Of a DNA stretch of 64,000 bases, positions 28,932 through 36,577 are shown piece by piece. This DNA comes from Burkholderia contaminans (GTDB lineage: Bacteria; Pseudomonadota; Gammaproteobacteria; Burkholderiales; Burkholderiaceae). The position numbers and the translations under genes are program-made. Where the stretch lies: NCBI RefSeq assembly GCF_029633825.1, contig NZ_CP090640.1, positions 2,232,001 to 2,296,000 on the forward strand. The letters run 5' to 3'. A model generated the notes under the pieces. That model saw only the letters and a program-made list of their open reading frames with translations. It did not search any database and had not been told where the DNA came from. The stretch's first letter is position 1. Each line of letters opens with the position of its first letter.

Positions 28932-29519
28932 ATGCCGTTCAATTTCCCGATTTTCCTGACGTGGGTACGGATCGTGCTGATTCCGCTCGTCGTCGGCGTG
29001 TTCTACCTGCCGGACACGGTGATGGGCGGCGCGCACCGCAACCTCGCGGCGGCGGCGATCTTCATTCTTGCGGCGCTGACCGACTGGTTCGACGGCTATC
29101 TGGCCCGCAAGTGGAACCAGACGTCGTCGTTCGGCGCATTTCTCGATCCGGTGGCGGACAAGCTGATGGTGACGGCCGCGCTGCTGATCCTCGTGCAGAT
29201 TTCGCGGGTCGACGCGGCAATCGCACTCGTGATCGTCGGCCGCGAGATCGCGATTTCGGCGCTGCGCGAGTGGATGGCGCAGATCGGCGCGTCGAAGAGC
29301 GTCGCGGTGAACCAGCTCGGCAAGTTCAAGACTGCATGCCAAATGGTCGCAATTCCGATGCTGCTGTTCTACGCTCCGCTGCCGCTCGGTATCGCGACGA
29401 TCGACACGCGTGTGTGGGGCGAATGGCTGATGTATCTTGCCGCGGTGCTGACGATCTGGTCGATGCTGTACTACATGAAGCTCGCATGGCCGCAGATTCG
29501 CGAGCGCGGCGGCGCGTGA
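28932..29519 (+). CDS. pgsA: CDP-diacylglycerol-glycerol-3-phosphate 3-phosphatidyltransferase
   Basis: A 195-residue inner-membrane enzyme making phosphatidylglycerol-phosphate. The CDP-alcohol phosphotransferase motif is visible as TDWFDGYLARKWNQTSSFGAFLDPVADK (D-G-x2-AR-x8-G-x3-D-x3-D). Four to five membrane helices are predicted. The ATG at 28932 precedes FNFPIFLTWVRI, the typical start. It lies 90 bases after uvrC. Confidence 0.96.
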   Translation: MPFNFPIFLTWVRIVLIPLVVGVFYLPDTVMGGAHRNLAAAAIFILAALTDWFDGYLARKWNQTSSFGAFLDPVADKLMVTAALLILVQISRVDAAIALVIVGREIAISALREWMAQIGASKSVAVNQLGKFKTACQMVAIPMLLFYAPLPLGIATIDTRVWGEWLMYLAAVLTIWSMLYYMKLAWPQIRERGGA

Positions 29520-29564
29520 TGGGGCCGGTCGAGCAGGTTTTTGTAAAAAGGGCTGGAAAAGCCC

Positions 29565-29593
29565 TTGACACACGAATGTGCCTTCGACATAAT
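29565..29593 (+). promoter_or_regulatory. Strong promoter for the tRNA array
   Basis: TTGACA (29565-29570) and CATAAT (29588-29593) are separated by 17 bases, a near-ideal sigma-70 promoter. A dyad AAGGGCT/AGCCCTT (29548-29566) just upstream overlaps the first bases of the -35 box and might end pgsA transcription. Confidence 0.75.
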
Positions 29594-29654
29594 CTCGCTT
29601 CTCCGCTGCACGACGAAGTAAGTGTGTGACGGGGAAGCGGTAGCGCAGCAATAC

Positions 29655-29730
29655 GCGGGAGTAGCTCAGTTGGTAGAGCGCAACCTTGCCAAGGTTGAGG
29701 TCGCGAGTTCGAGACTCGTCTCCCGCTCCA
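29655..29730 (+). tRNA. tRNA-Gly(GCC), copy 1
   Basis: A 76-base tRNA with GCGGGAG/CTCCCGC acceptor stem, TAGCTCAGTTGGTAGA D-arm, anticodon GCC in CTTGCCAAG, GTTCGAG T-loop and encoded CCA end. Confidence 0.97.
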
Positions 29731-29782
29731 GATTTTTTTGGCAGCGTGTTGTACGGCAAAGCGCTGCAGATGCAGGACACAT

Positions 29783-29858
29783 GCGGGAGTAGCTCAGTTG
29801 GTAGAGCGCAACCTTGCCAAGGTTGAGGTCGCGAGTTCGAGACTCGTCTCCCGCTCCA
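29783..29858 (+). tRNA. tRNA-Gly(GCC), copy 2
   Basis: Identical in sequence to copy 1. The 52-base spacer between copies 1 and 2 is nearly the same as the one between copies 2 and 3. Confidence 0.97.
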
Positions 29859-29909
29859 GATTTTTCTGGCAGCGTGTTGTACGGCGAAGCGCTGCAGATG
29901 CAGGACAAT

Positions 29910-29985
29910 GCGGGAGTAGCTCAGTTGGTAGAGCGCAACCTTGCCAAGGTTGAGGTCGCGAGTTCGAGACTCGTCTCCCGCTCCA
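29910..29985 (+). tRNA. tRNA-Gly(GCC), copy 3
   Basis: Identical in sequence to copies 1 and 2. It is followed by a terminator-like hairpin rather than the repeated spacer. Confidence 0.97.
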
Positions 29986-29991
29986 AGTAAT

Positions 29992-30014
29992 GGGGAAGCC
30001 AAGCTTCCCTTTTT
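29992..30014 (+). terminator. Terminator-like hairpin after tRNA-Gly copy 3
   Basis: GGGAAGC/GCTTCCC arms (29993-29999 and 30003-30009) are followed by TTTTT. Transcription of tRNA-Cys would then need read-through or its own promoter. Confidence 0.6.
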
Positions 30015-30085
30015 ATTTGATGGACTTTCGGTCCTCGAATAAAAAATCTGTCGCTTGCCTCACGGCATTCGTACAGTCCGCTTTT

Positions 30086-30159
30086 GGCGCGATAGCAAAG
30101 CGGTTATGCAGCGGCCTGCAAAGCCGTTTAGGCCGGTTCGACTCCGGCTCGCGCCTCCA
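30086..30159 (+). tRNA. tRNA-Cys(GCA)
   Basis: A 74-base tRNA with GGCGCGA/TCGCGCC acceptor stem, discriminator U73 (an identity element for Cys), anticodon GCA in CCTGCAAAG, GGTTCGACT T-loop and encoded CCA. Confidence 0.95.
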
Positions 30160-30161
30160 GA

Positions 30162-30190
30162 AAAAGCCCCGCTTCGGCGGGGCTTTTCTT
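30162..30190 (+). terminator. Intrinsic terminator after tRNA-Cys
   Basis: AAAAGCCCCGC-TTCG-GCGGGGCTTTT, a strong stem with UUCG tetraloop and T run, three bases after the tRNA. Confidence 0.92.
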
Positions 30191-30323
30191 TTTCTGCGTC
30201 CGGTTCGGAGGGGGGGCGGGTGCGGTAGCATGGCGCGATCAGCGGGCGTTCGAGTCCTGCACGAGACGCCGAGGCGATCGATGGCGAAACCAGGTGAAGC
30301 GAATTGACCACCCCGGGCTTGAA

Positions 30324-30746
30324 GTGAGAGCGGCGCGGCTAGCCGATTGCGCCGCAATCGCGAGGCTGCTGTGCCAGCTTGGATAAGAGGCAACGCCCGC
30401 GCTGATTCACGAAAAATTGCAGTCGTTCGCCGACAAGCCAGGTGACCGGGTATGTGTGGCAACGATGGGCGGCGAGGTGGTCGGCAGCATCAGCCTGCAC
30501 ATCCTGCCGCTCTTTCATGCAGCCGGAAATCTCGGGCGCATCACGAGCATGGTCGTCGACGAGCGTTACAGGGGATGCGGAATTGGCGGTGCACTGATGG
30601 CGACTGCAGAACGTTGGTTCGAGAGCGGCCGATGTGTGAAGCTGGAGGTGACGAGTGGCGATCAACGCCCGGACGCTCACCGTTTTTATGCGCATCATGG
30701 TTTCGTGCGAGACGGGCAGCGGCTCTCCCGGAAAATGCATCCGTAG
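30324..30746 (+). pseudogene. GNAT acetyltransferase pseudogene (in-frame TAA)
   Basis: The frame from the GTG at 30324 reads VRAARLADCAAIARLLCQLG, then TAA (30384-30386), then EATPALIHEKLQSFADKPGD and on through a full GNAT core: VGSISLHILPLF, the acetyl-CoA loop RYRGCGIGGALM, and AHRFYAHHGFVRDGQRLSRKM. Intact relatives have Gly-Tyr at the stop position, and TAT to TAA is one base change. A shorter product from a TTG at 30417 would lack the first beta strand and helix. Substrate of the original enzyme is unknown. Confidence 0.8.
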
Positions 30747-30862
30747 CGCATGCCTAAAAGCAAAAGCCCGGTGTGAGCGGACTTTTTTGGTTTCAGCGGT
30801 TGAAGCGCGATGCTCGAACGGGCTTCGGCTGTGCGATGCCGCTCGTTTGTCGCGCGCTTCGC

Positions 30863-31411
30863 TCAACCATCCACCGGCTGCGCCGGCGTGTCGAGCGTCA
30901 ACTGATAGAACGCCGCGTCGAGCCACCGGCCGAACTTGAATCCCGCCTGCGTGATCGTGCCCGAGTGCACGAATCCCAGCTTCGTATGCAGTGCGATGCT
31001 TCCTGCGTTGGTTGCGTCGATGCAGCCGACCACCACGTGCACCTGTGCTTCGCGCGCGCGCCGGACCACTTCGCGCAGCAGCACCTCGCCCAGCCCGCGG
31101 CCGCGCTGGTCGCGATGCACGTACACGCTGTGTTCGACCGTGTACTTGAAGGCGGGAAACGCGCGGAACGTGCCCCAGCTCGCAAAGCCCAGCAGCGTGC
31201 CCGATGCATCCACCGCGCCGATGACCGGGAAGCCGCCCGCGCGCTTCGCCGCGAACCATGCGACCATCGCTTCCGGCGGACGCGGCTTGTAGTCGTACAG
31301 CGCGGTGGAGTTCGCGATCGCGTCGTTCAGGATCTCGAGAATGGCCGGTGCGTGCTCGGCCTCGCTGCAATCGATCAGGCGCACGTCGTCGCGCTGTTTC
31401 GGGGAATTCAT
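30863..31411 (-). CDS. GNAT N-acetyltransferase, phosphinothricin acetyltransferase-like
   Basis: A 182-residue GNAT protein. Features of the PAT/Pat-YncA group are ILEILNDAIANSTALYDYKPRP near the start, VEHSVYVHRDQRGRGLGEVLL (acetyl-CoA loop) and GCIDATNAGSIALHTKLGFVHSGTI near the end. Known members acetylate phosphinothricin, methionine sulfone or similar amino acids. The ATG at 31411 follows AGGAG at about 31416-31420. It lies 58 bases after the XRE/cupin gene on the same strand and may be regulated by it. Confidence 0.88.
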   Translation of the reverse strand: MNSPKQRDDVRLIDCSEAEHAPAILEILNDAIANSTALYDYKPRPPEAMVAWFAAKRAGGFPVIGAVDASGTLLGFASWGTFRAFPAFKYTVEHSVYVHRDQRGRGLGEVLLREVVRRAREAQVHVVVGCIDATNAGSIALHTKLGFVHSGTITQAGFKFGRWLDAAFYQLTLDTPAQPVDG

Positions 31412-31469
31412 ACCGGCTCCTGTAGGCAACAAATAGGGCGCGCGCATTGCTGCTGCGACGACGCGCTCA

Positions 31470-32093
31470 TCAGAGGTTCCGCACGCCGGCGGCAGCAGGC
31501 GCATCGCAGATCGCGACGACATAGCGGGCGGCATGCGGCGACGGATTGCTGAAAATCAGCGGCCGGTCGAGCCGCATGGCCAGGCAGTCGCCTTCGTTAA
31601 GTTCGTGAAGCGCGTCGCCGAACGTGACGTCGACGCGGCCGCTGATCACCCACACCTGCTGATGCAGCGCGCTTTCGCGTCCGCCGCTGTCGTACGCGAC
31701 GCGTGCACCGGGCGGGAAATCCACCTCGACGAGCTGGATCGGCGACGGCCAGCCGGCCGGGGAGAGGTTGCGGCGCACATAGCCGGACGCAGGGTCTCGC
31801 CATTCGGCCTGCTGCGCGCGGCGGGCCAGCGGCTGCGCGGGCGTGTCGTCCTGGTCGCCGCCGAACAGCCCGGCCAGCGACACGCCGAGCCCGGCCGCGA
31901 GCTTGTCGAGCACGACGGCCGTCGGGCTGGCCGACGCGCGTTCGATGAGCGAGATCATCGAACGGCTGACGCCCGAGCGCGCGGCCAGCGCGTCGAGCGT
32001 GTAGCCTCGCACGGTGCGCAGGTCGCGTACGCGCCGGGCGATGCGTTCGTTGATGCCGGTGTCGTCGGCAACGGCGGTGGCTGATTCTTTCAT
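31470..32093 (-). CDS. XRE-family regulator with C-terminal cupin domain
   Basis: A 207-residue regulator. Residues about 15-75 form a lambda-repressor HTH (RVRDLRTVRGYTLDALAARSGVSRSMISLIERA), and residues about 125-200 form a small cupin barrel (VDFPPGARVAYD, HQQVWVISGRVDV, EGDCLAMRLDRPLIFSNPS). Such proteins sense a small ligand and often control a neighbouring catabolic or detoxifying gene, here the GNAT gene directly downstream. The frame is open upstream, but the ATG at 32093 gives a normal family start. Confidence 0.9.
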   Translation of the reverse strand: MKESATAVADDTGINERIARRVRDLRTVRGYTLDALAARSGVSRSMISLIERASASPTAVVLDKLAAGLGVSLAGLFGGDQDDTPAQPLARRAQQAEWRDPASGYVRRNLSPAGWPSPIQLVEVDFPPGARVAYDSGGRESALHQQVWVISGRVDVTFGDALHELNEGDCLAMRLDRPLIFSNPSPHAARYVVAICDAPAAAGVRNL

Positions 32094-32234
32094 GATGGAT
32101 TTATTTTCCAGCAAACTGGAATTCGATGTCAACGGTATCGATCCCAGGCGGCTCGACGGAATTCGAACGGCTTGCCCGGCAGTCGTGCACGGCGTAATAT
32201 ACGAATTGACTACGTTTCGTTTAATTGGGGATAT

Positions 32235-32471
32235 ATGGGCATCATCAAGATTTCCGAGCACATGCACGAGCGGCTGCGCTCGACCAGCACGGCGCTGAGC
32301 CGCTCGATCAATGCGCAGGCCGAACACTGGCTGCGGGTCGGGATGCTGGCGGAACTCAATCCGGCGCTGTCCTATGGCGACATCTGCCGGATGCTGATCG
32401 AGGCCGAAGCACGGGGCGGTGAGACGGGGCCGGCGGAACCGGTCGAGCACGGCATCGAGCAGGTGGCGTAA
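32235..32471 (+). CDS. ParD-like family protein
   Basis: A 78-residue protein starting MGIIKISEHMHERLRSTSTALSRSINAQAEHWLRVGMLAE, the ParD_like (DUF3423) pattern: a short strand then helices like ribbon-helix-helix antitoxins. There is no ParE toxin nearby. Its stop codon overlaps the map start by one base (TAATG), so the two are coupled. A GGGG run (32227-32230) precedes the ATG. Its function is unknown; DNA-binding autoregulation of the pair is plausible. Confidence 0.8.
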   Translation: MGIIKISEHMHERLRSTSTALSRSINAQAEHWLRVGMLAELNPALSYGDICRMLIEAEARGGETGPAEPVEHGIEQVA

Positions 32472-33277
32472 TGGCGAAACGAGAGATCCCGATCCGCGGT
32501 GCCGCGGAAATCGCCAAGTCGCGCGAAGCCGCGAAGCTCGCGTCGCAGGTGCTGACGATGATCACCGAGCACGTGAAGCCGGGTGTCACCACCGACGAAC
32601 TGGACGTGCTCTGCCGCGAATACATCGTCGACGTGCTTGGCGCGATCCCGGCGAACATCGGCTACCACGGCTATCCGAAGACGCTGTGCACGTCGGTCAA
32701 CCACGTGGTGTGCCACGGCATTCCGACGTCGCGGCCACTGCGCGACGGCGACATCGTGAACCTCGACATCGCGGTGATCAAGGACGGCTGGTTCGGCGAT
32801 ACGAGCCGCATGTATTTCGTCGGCGAACCGAACGAGCTCGCACGACGCCTCGTCGCGACGACCTATGAGGCGATGCACGCGGGCATTCGCGCGGTGCGTC
32901 CGGGTGCGACGCTCGGCGACGTCGGCTACGCGATCCAGCAGGTCGCGCATCGCGAAGGCTTCAGCGTGGTTCGCGAATACTGCGGGCACGGCATCGGCGA
33001 TGTCTATCACGACGAACCGCAGGTGCTTCACTACGGCCGTCCGGGCACCGGCGTGCCGCTTCGGCCGGGGATGATCTTCACGATCGAGCCGATGCTCAAC
33101 GCGGGCAAGCGCGACACGCGCATGCTGGCGGACGGCTGGACGGTCGTCACGAAGGACCATTCGCTGTCGGCCCAGTGGGAGCACATGGTCGTCGTGACGG
33201 AAACGGGCTTCGAGGTGCTGACCGAAGACGCGAAGCCGCAGGCGTTCCCGGCGCTGTCGGGCACGCACGCCGCCTGA
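32471..33277 (+). CDS. map: Methionine aminopeptidase, type I
   Basis: A 268-residue metalloprotease that removes the initiator Met. Metal ligands are in VNLDIAVIKDGWFGDTSRM (two Asp), GHGIGDVYHDEP (His), FTIEPML (Glu) and WEHMVVVTE (Glu), and His in VCHGIP lies in the S1' site. This copy is linked to a ParD-like gene instead of rpsB, so it may be a second map of the genome; the window cannot show that. Confidence 0.95.
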   Translation: MAKREIPIRGAAEIAKSREAAKLASQVLTMITEHVKPGVTTDELDVLCREYIVDVLGAIPANIGYHGYPKTLCTSVNHVVCHGIPTSRPLRDGDIVNLDIAVIKDGWFGDTSRMYFVGEPNELARRLVATTYEAMHAGIRAVRPGATLGDVGYAIQQVAHREGFSVVREYCGHGIGDVYHDEPQVLHYGRPGTGVPLRPGMIFTIEPMLNAGKRDTRMLADGWTVVTKDHSLSAQWEHMVVVTETGFEVLTEDAKPQAFPALSGTHAA

Positions 33278-33319
33278 TACCTGCAGGGCGCCACGAAGGG
33301 TGGTGCGGTAGCACAGTGG

Positions 33320-33350
33320 AACGGGCCCCTTTGCGGGGCCCGTTTCGTTT
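33320..33350 (+). terminator. Intrinsic terminator after map
   Basis: AACGGGCCCC-TTTGC-GGGGCCCGTT, a perfect 10-base stem (33320-33329 and 33335-33344), followed by a T-rich stretch. Confidence 0.85.
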
Positions 33351-33434
33351 TCGTTCGAGGTTGCGCGGTGCGCGCGATTTACGCGCGAACGCGGCGACCG
33401 GTTGTTCGGTGGAGGCGCGCGGCCAGGCCGCCGC

Positions 33435-33938
33435 TCAACCGCGCGCCTTCTGCCATGCGTGTTCGACGAACACGCGGCACAGCGCTTCCATCCCCTTGCG
33501 GTCTTCGTCGTCGAAGCGCGCGGCGACCGGGCTGTCGACGTCCCACACGCCGAACAGCGTGCCGTCGGCGGCCACCAGTGGCACGACGATTTCCGACTCC
33601 GATGCGGCGTCGCACGCGATATGGCCGGGGAAGTCATGCACGTCGCGCACGACCTGCGTCTCGCGCGTCTGCGCGGCCGTGCCGCACACGCCCTTGCCGA
33701 GCGCGATCCGCACGCAGGCGGGCTTGCCCTGGAACGGCCCGACCACGAGTTCCGTCCCGTCGAAGAAGTAGAAGCCGGCCCAGTTGAGACGGTCGAGCGA
33801 GTGGTAGACCAGCGCGGAGAAGTTGGCCGCGTTCGCGGTCAGGTCGCGTTCGGATTCGACGAGCGCGCGAGCTTGCTCGACGAGCGTCGCGTATTGATCG
33901 GCCTTGGAGGCGTTGGGGTCGTTGGACAGCGTGAACAT
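33435..33938 (-). CDS. msrC: Free methionine-(R)-sulfoxide reductase (GAF domain)
   Basis: A 167-residue single GAF-domain protein. Cys75, Cys85 and Cys109 (PACVRIALGKGVCGTAA and GHIACDAASESE) have the same spacing as the E. coli fRMsr cysteines 84, 94 and 118. It reduces free Met-R-sulfoxide with thioredoxin as reductant. It converges with map across a terminator, so both neighbours act on methionine. Confidence 0.9.
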   Translation of the reverse strand: MFTLSNDPNASKADQYATLVEQARALVESERDLTANAANFSALVYHSLDRLNWAGFYFFDGTELVVGPFQGKPACVRIALGKGVCGTAAQTRETQVVRDVHDFPGHIACDAASESEIVVPLVAADGTLFGVWDVDSPVAARFDDEDRKGMEALCRVFVEHAWQKARG

Positions 33939-34040
33939 GGCGGGAAAGCGATCAGGGTTGTGAAATGCGCGATGCGCGTACCGCAGTCTACGGCACGCGC
34001 GCCGGGTTTGCAGCGGCCGGTCACGCGTGAAGCGGCGCGC

Positions 34041-34958
34041 TCAATCGGGTTCGAGTTCGGCAAACCGCTCCGCGAGAAAATCCAGCAGGGCACGCACCGC
34101 GGGCAGCAACCCCCGGCGCGACGCGAACACCGCGTGCACGATTTCGCGGCGCGGCGCCCAGTCGGGCAGCACGATCACCAGCTCGCCGCGCGCGACCTCA
34201 TCGCGCACCATCATCGTCGGCAACTGCACGATGCCGACGCCTGCCACGGCCGCCGCGCGCAGCGCGAGCATGCCGCCCGTCACGAAGCGCGGCTGGTGAT
34301 GAATTTCCGCGTGAGCGCCGTCGGGCCCGCGCAGCCGCCACACGTGCGCGGACTGAGGGGCGCCGTGATCCAGGCTCGGCAGGCGCGCGAGATCGGCGGG
34401 AACGGCCGGGGCACCCTGCTCGCGCAGCAGAGCCGGGCTTGCGACAAGGCACTGGCCGCGCTCGGCCAGCACGCGCAGCGCGAGATCGCTGTCTTCGAGC
34501 GGCGGCGGGCGTACGCGGATCGCGACGTCGATCCCTTCGCCGACCACGTCGACGCGCCGGTTGGTCGCTTCCAGATGAATCTCGACGCGCGGGCACGCGA
34601 CCATGAACGCGGCGATCATCGTGCCGACCAGCGAATCGAGCAGCACGATCGGGCAACTGACGCGCACGATGCCGCGCGGCTCCTCGTGCAGCAGCGCGAT
34701 CGCTTCGTCGGCGGCATCGGCCTCGACGAGCATCGCGCGGCAATGCGCGTAATAGGTCTGGCCGACGTCGGTAACCGTGAAGCGGCGCGTCGAGCGCTGG
34801 ATCAGCCGCATCCCGAGCCGCGCCTCGAGCAGCGCGATGCGTCGGCTCAGCTTCGATTTCGGCATGTCCAGCGCCCGCCCGGCCGGTGCGAAGCCGCCGT
34901 GTTCGACGACCTGCACGAAGTAGTAGAGATCGTTCAGATCCCGCGCTTTATCGTTCAT
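34041..34958 (-). CDS. LysR-family transcriptional regulator
   Basis: A 305-residue LTTR. The winged HTH (LNDLYYFVQVVEHGGFAPAGRALDMPKSKLSRRIALLEARLG) fills residues 8-66 and an effector domain the rest. The subgroup resembles regulators near quinone/pirin genes (DsdC/CrgA-like). It is divergent from the pirin gene with a 109-base gap, so it likely controls it. Confidence 0.9.
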   Translation of the reverse strand: MNDKARDLNDLYYFVQVVEHGGFAPAGRALDMPKSKLSRRIALLEARLGMRLIQRSTRRFTVTDVGQTYYAHCRAMLVEADAADEAIALLHEEPRGIVRVSCPIVLLDSLVGTMIAAFMVACPRVEIHLEATNRRVDVVGEGIDVAIRVRPPPLEDSDLALRVLAERGQCLVASPALLREQGAPAVPADLARLPSLDHGAPQSAHVWRLRGPDGAHAEIHHQPRFVTGGMLALRAAAVAGVGIVQLPTMMVRDEVARGELVIVLPDWAPRREIVHAVFASRRGLLPAVRALLDFLAERFAELEPD

Positions 34959-35067
34959 GAAATGGAACGCTGAGTGCGATTTTGGCAGTCTACCGGATCG
35001 ATCGTTCCACCACTATATTTCTACCCAGGATGCGAAACACGTGTTTCGCCGCAATTCGGAGAAGGCA

Positions 35068-35940
35068 ATGAAGAAGATCCAGGGTGTGTACAGTGCGCCG
35101 CGCGGCCATTGGGTCGGCGACGGTTTCCCGGTGCGTTCGATGTTCAGCTACCAGTCCCACGGCGCGCACCTGAGCCCGTTCCTGCTCCTCGACTACGCCG
35201 GCCCGACCACGTTCGAGCCGGGTTCGGTCTCGGCGCCGCGCGGTGTCGGCCAGCATCCGCACCGCGGGTTCGAAACGGTGACGATCGTCTATGACGGCGA
35301 GGTCGCGCACCGCGACTCGACCGGCGCGGGCGGCGTGATCGGCCCGGGCGACGTGCAGTGGATGACGGCTGCGAGCGGGATCCTGCATGAGGAATTCCAC
35401 TCGGAAGGATTCACGCAGCGGGGCGGCCCGCTCGAGATGGTGCAGCTGTGGGTGAACCTGCCCGCCGCGGACAAGATGGGCGCGCCCGGCTACCAGACGC
35501 TGCTGAACGCCGACATCCCCGTGGTCGAGCTGCCGGACGGCGCGGGGCGTGCGCGGATCATCGCGGGTGAACTCGACGGGCGGCGCGGCCCGGCCCGCAC
35601 GCATACGCCGATCGACGTATGGGACGTGCGGCTCGTGGCCGGCGGCCATGCGCGATTCCCGGTCGCCGAAGGGAGTACGCTCGCGGTGGTCGTGCTGGGC
35701 GGTACCGTGCAGGTGAACGGCGAAACGGTCGCCCGCGAAGCGCAGTTCGTGCAACTCGGCCGCGACGGCAGCGACGTCGAGATCGAAGCGAACGGCGACG
35801 CGAAGCTGCTGATCCTGAGCGGTGAACCGATCGACGAACCCGTCGTCGGCTACGGGCCGTTCGTGATGAACTCGCAAGCGGAGATCCGTACCGCGATCGA
35901 GGACTTCAACAGCGGCCGCTTCGGCCAGATGCCGGCATGA
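35068..35940 (+). CDS. Pirin family protein
   Basis: A 290-residue double-cupin protein. The metal site of cupin 1 is complete: HPHRGFE supplies two His, and LHEEFHSE supplies His and Glu. Some bacterial pirins are quercetin dioxygenases; others regulate metabolism. GGAGAAGG (35058-35065) places the start at 35068 though the frame is open further up. A terminator follows at once. Confidence 0.92.
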   Translation: MKKIQGVYSAPRGHWVGDGFPVRSMFSYQSHGAHLSPFLLLDYAGPTTFEPGSVSAPRGVGQHPHRGFETVTIVYDGEVAHRDSTGAGGVIGPGDVQWMTAASGILHEEFHSEGFTQRGGPLEMVQLWVNLPAADKMGAPGYQTLLNADIPVVELPDGAGRARIIAGELDGRRGPARTHTPIDVWDVRLVAGGHARFPVAEGSTLAVVVLGGTVQVNGETVAREAQFVQLGRDGSDVEIEANGDAKLLILSGEPIDEPVVGYGPFVMNSQAEIRTAIEDFNSGRFGQMPA

Positions 35941-35946
35941 CGGACA

Positions 35947-35974
35947 GGCCCCGCGCAATGCGGGGCCTTTTTTT
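35947..35974 (+). terminator. Intrinsic terminator after pirin gene
   Basis: GGCCCCGC-GCAAT-GCGGGGCC followed by seven T, 6 bases after the stop. Confidence 0.92.
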
Positions 35975-36066
35975 GCGCGCGGACGGTCGGTCGCGCGGCG
36001 AGGGTGCTTCGAGGCATAATCGTCGATTGCCGCGCGCCGGCCGGCGCGCCCGAATCAGGACCGACC

Positions 36067-36552
36067 ATGAACGCATCCGCTGCATCCCCGAGCGCCGCCG
36101 ATCTCGACTGGCGCTGGAAATCCTTCGACGCGCTGACGGCGCGCGAAGTCTATTCGATCCTCGAAGCACGCAGCGCGGTGTTCGTCGTCGAGCAGAACTG
36201 CGTGTATCGCGACATCGACGACGCGGATCAGGCCGCATGGCACCTGGCGGCCTTCGATCCGGCCGGTCGCGTGGCCGGCTATCTGCGTGTGCTGCTGCCC
36301 GATGCGCAGAACACCGACGTACGCATCGGCCGCGTGCTGACGACCGCCGCGTTTCGCGGCGCAGGCCTCGGCAACGAACTGCTGTCGCGCGCGCTCGAGC
36401 AGATCCGCGCGCAGTGGCCGGATACGCCGGTGAGCCTGCATGCGCAGGCCCACTTGCAGCGTTTTTACGGGGCATTCGGCTTTGCGCCGAGTTCGGAAGT
36501 GCACGACGAGGACGGCATCCCGCACGTGTGGATGAGCAGCGCACGCGCGTGA
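36067..36552 (+). CDS. elaA: GNAT acetyltransferase, ElaA family
   Basis: A 161-residue ElaA-like protein. The family start WRWKSFDALTAREVYSILEARSAVFVVEQNCVY is clear, then the acetyl-CoA loop FRGAGLGNELL and SLHAQAHLQRFYGAFGF. Its substrate is not known. The ATG at 36067 gives the usual family length. Confidence 0.92.
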   Translation: MNASAASPSAADLDWRWKSFDALTAREVYSILEARSAVFVVEQNCVYRDIDDADQAAWHLAAFDPAGRVAGYLRVLLPDAQNTDVRIGRVLTTAAFRGAGLGNELLSRALEQIRAQWPDTPVSLHAQAHLQRFYGAFGFAPSSEVHDEDGIPHVWMSSARA

Positions 36553-36577
36553 TGCGCGACGCGCCGCGCAGCAGCAG

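Larger units (their letters stand above)
29655..29985 (+). repeat. Tandem array of tRNA-Gly plus spacer units
   Basis: A unit of about 128 bases (76-base tRNA plus 51-52-base spacer) is repeated, giving three tRNAs and two spacers. The spacers (29731-29782 and 29859-29909) differ at only a few positions, such as T7 against T5C. This points to recent unequal crossing-over. Confidence 0.95.

Noticed and set aside
29655..29985. CRISPR-like repeat-spacer pattern
   Set aside because: The repeats are 76-base tRNA genes and the spacers are nearly identical to each other; no cas genes are present.
26802..30002. A very long open frame on the minus strand antisense to uvrC and pgsA
   Set aside because: Arg/Ala/Asp-rich composition typical of antisense frames in GC-rich DNA, no domain, and it crosses tRNA genes.
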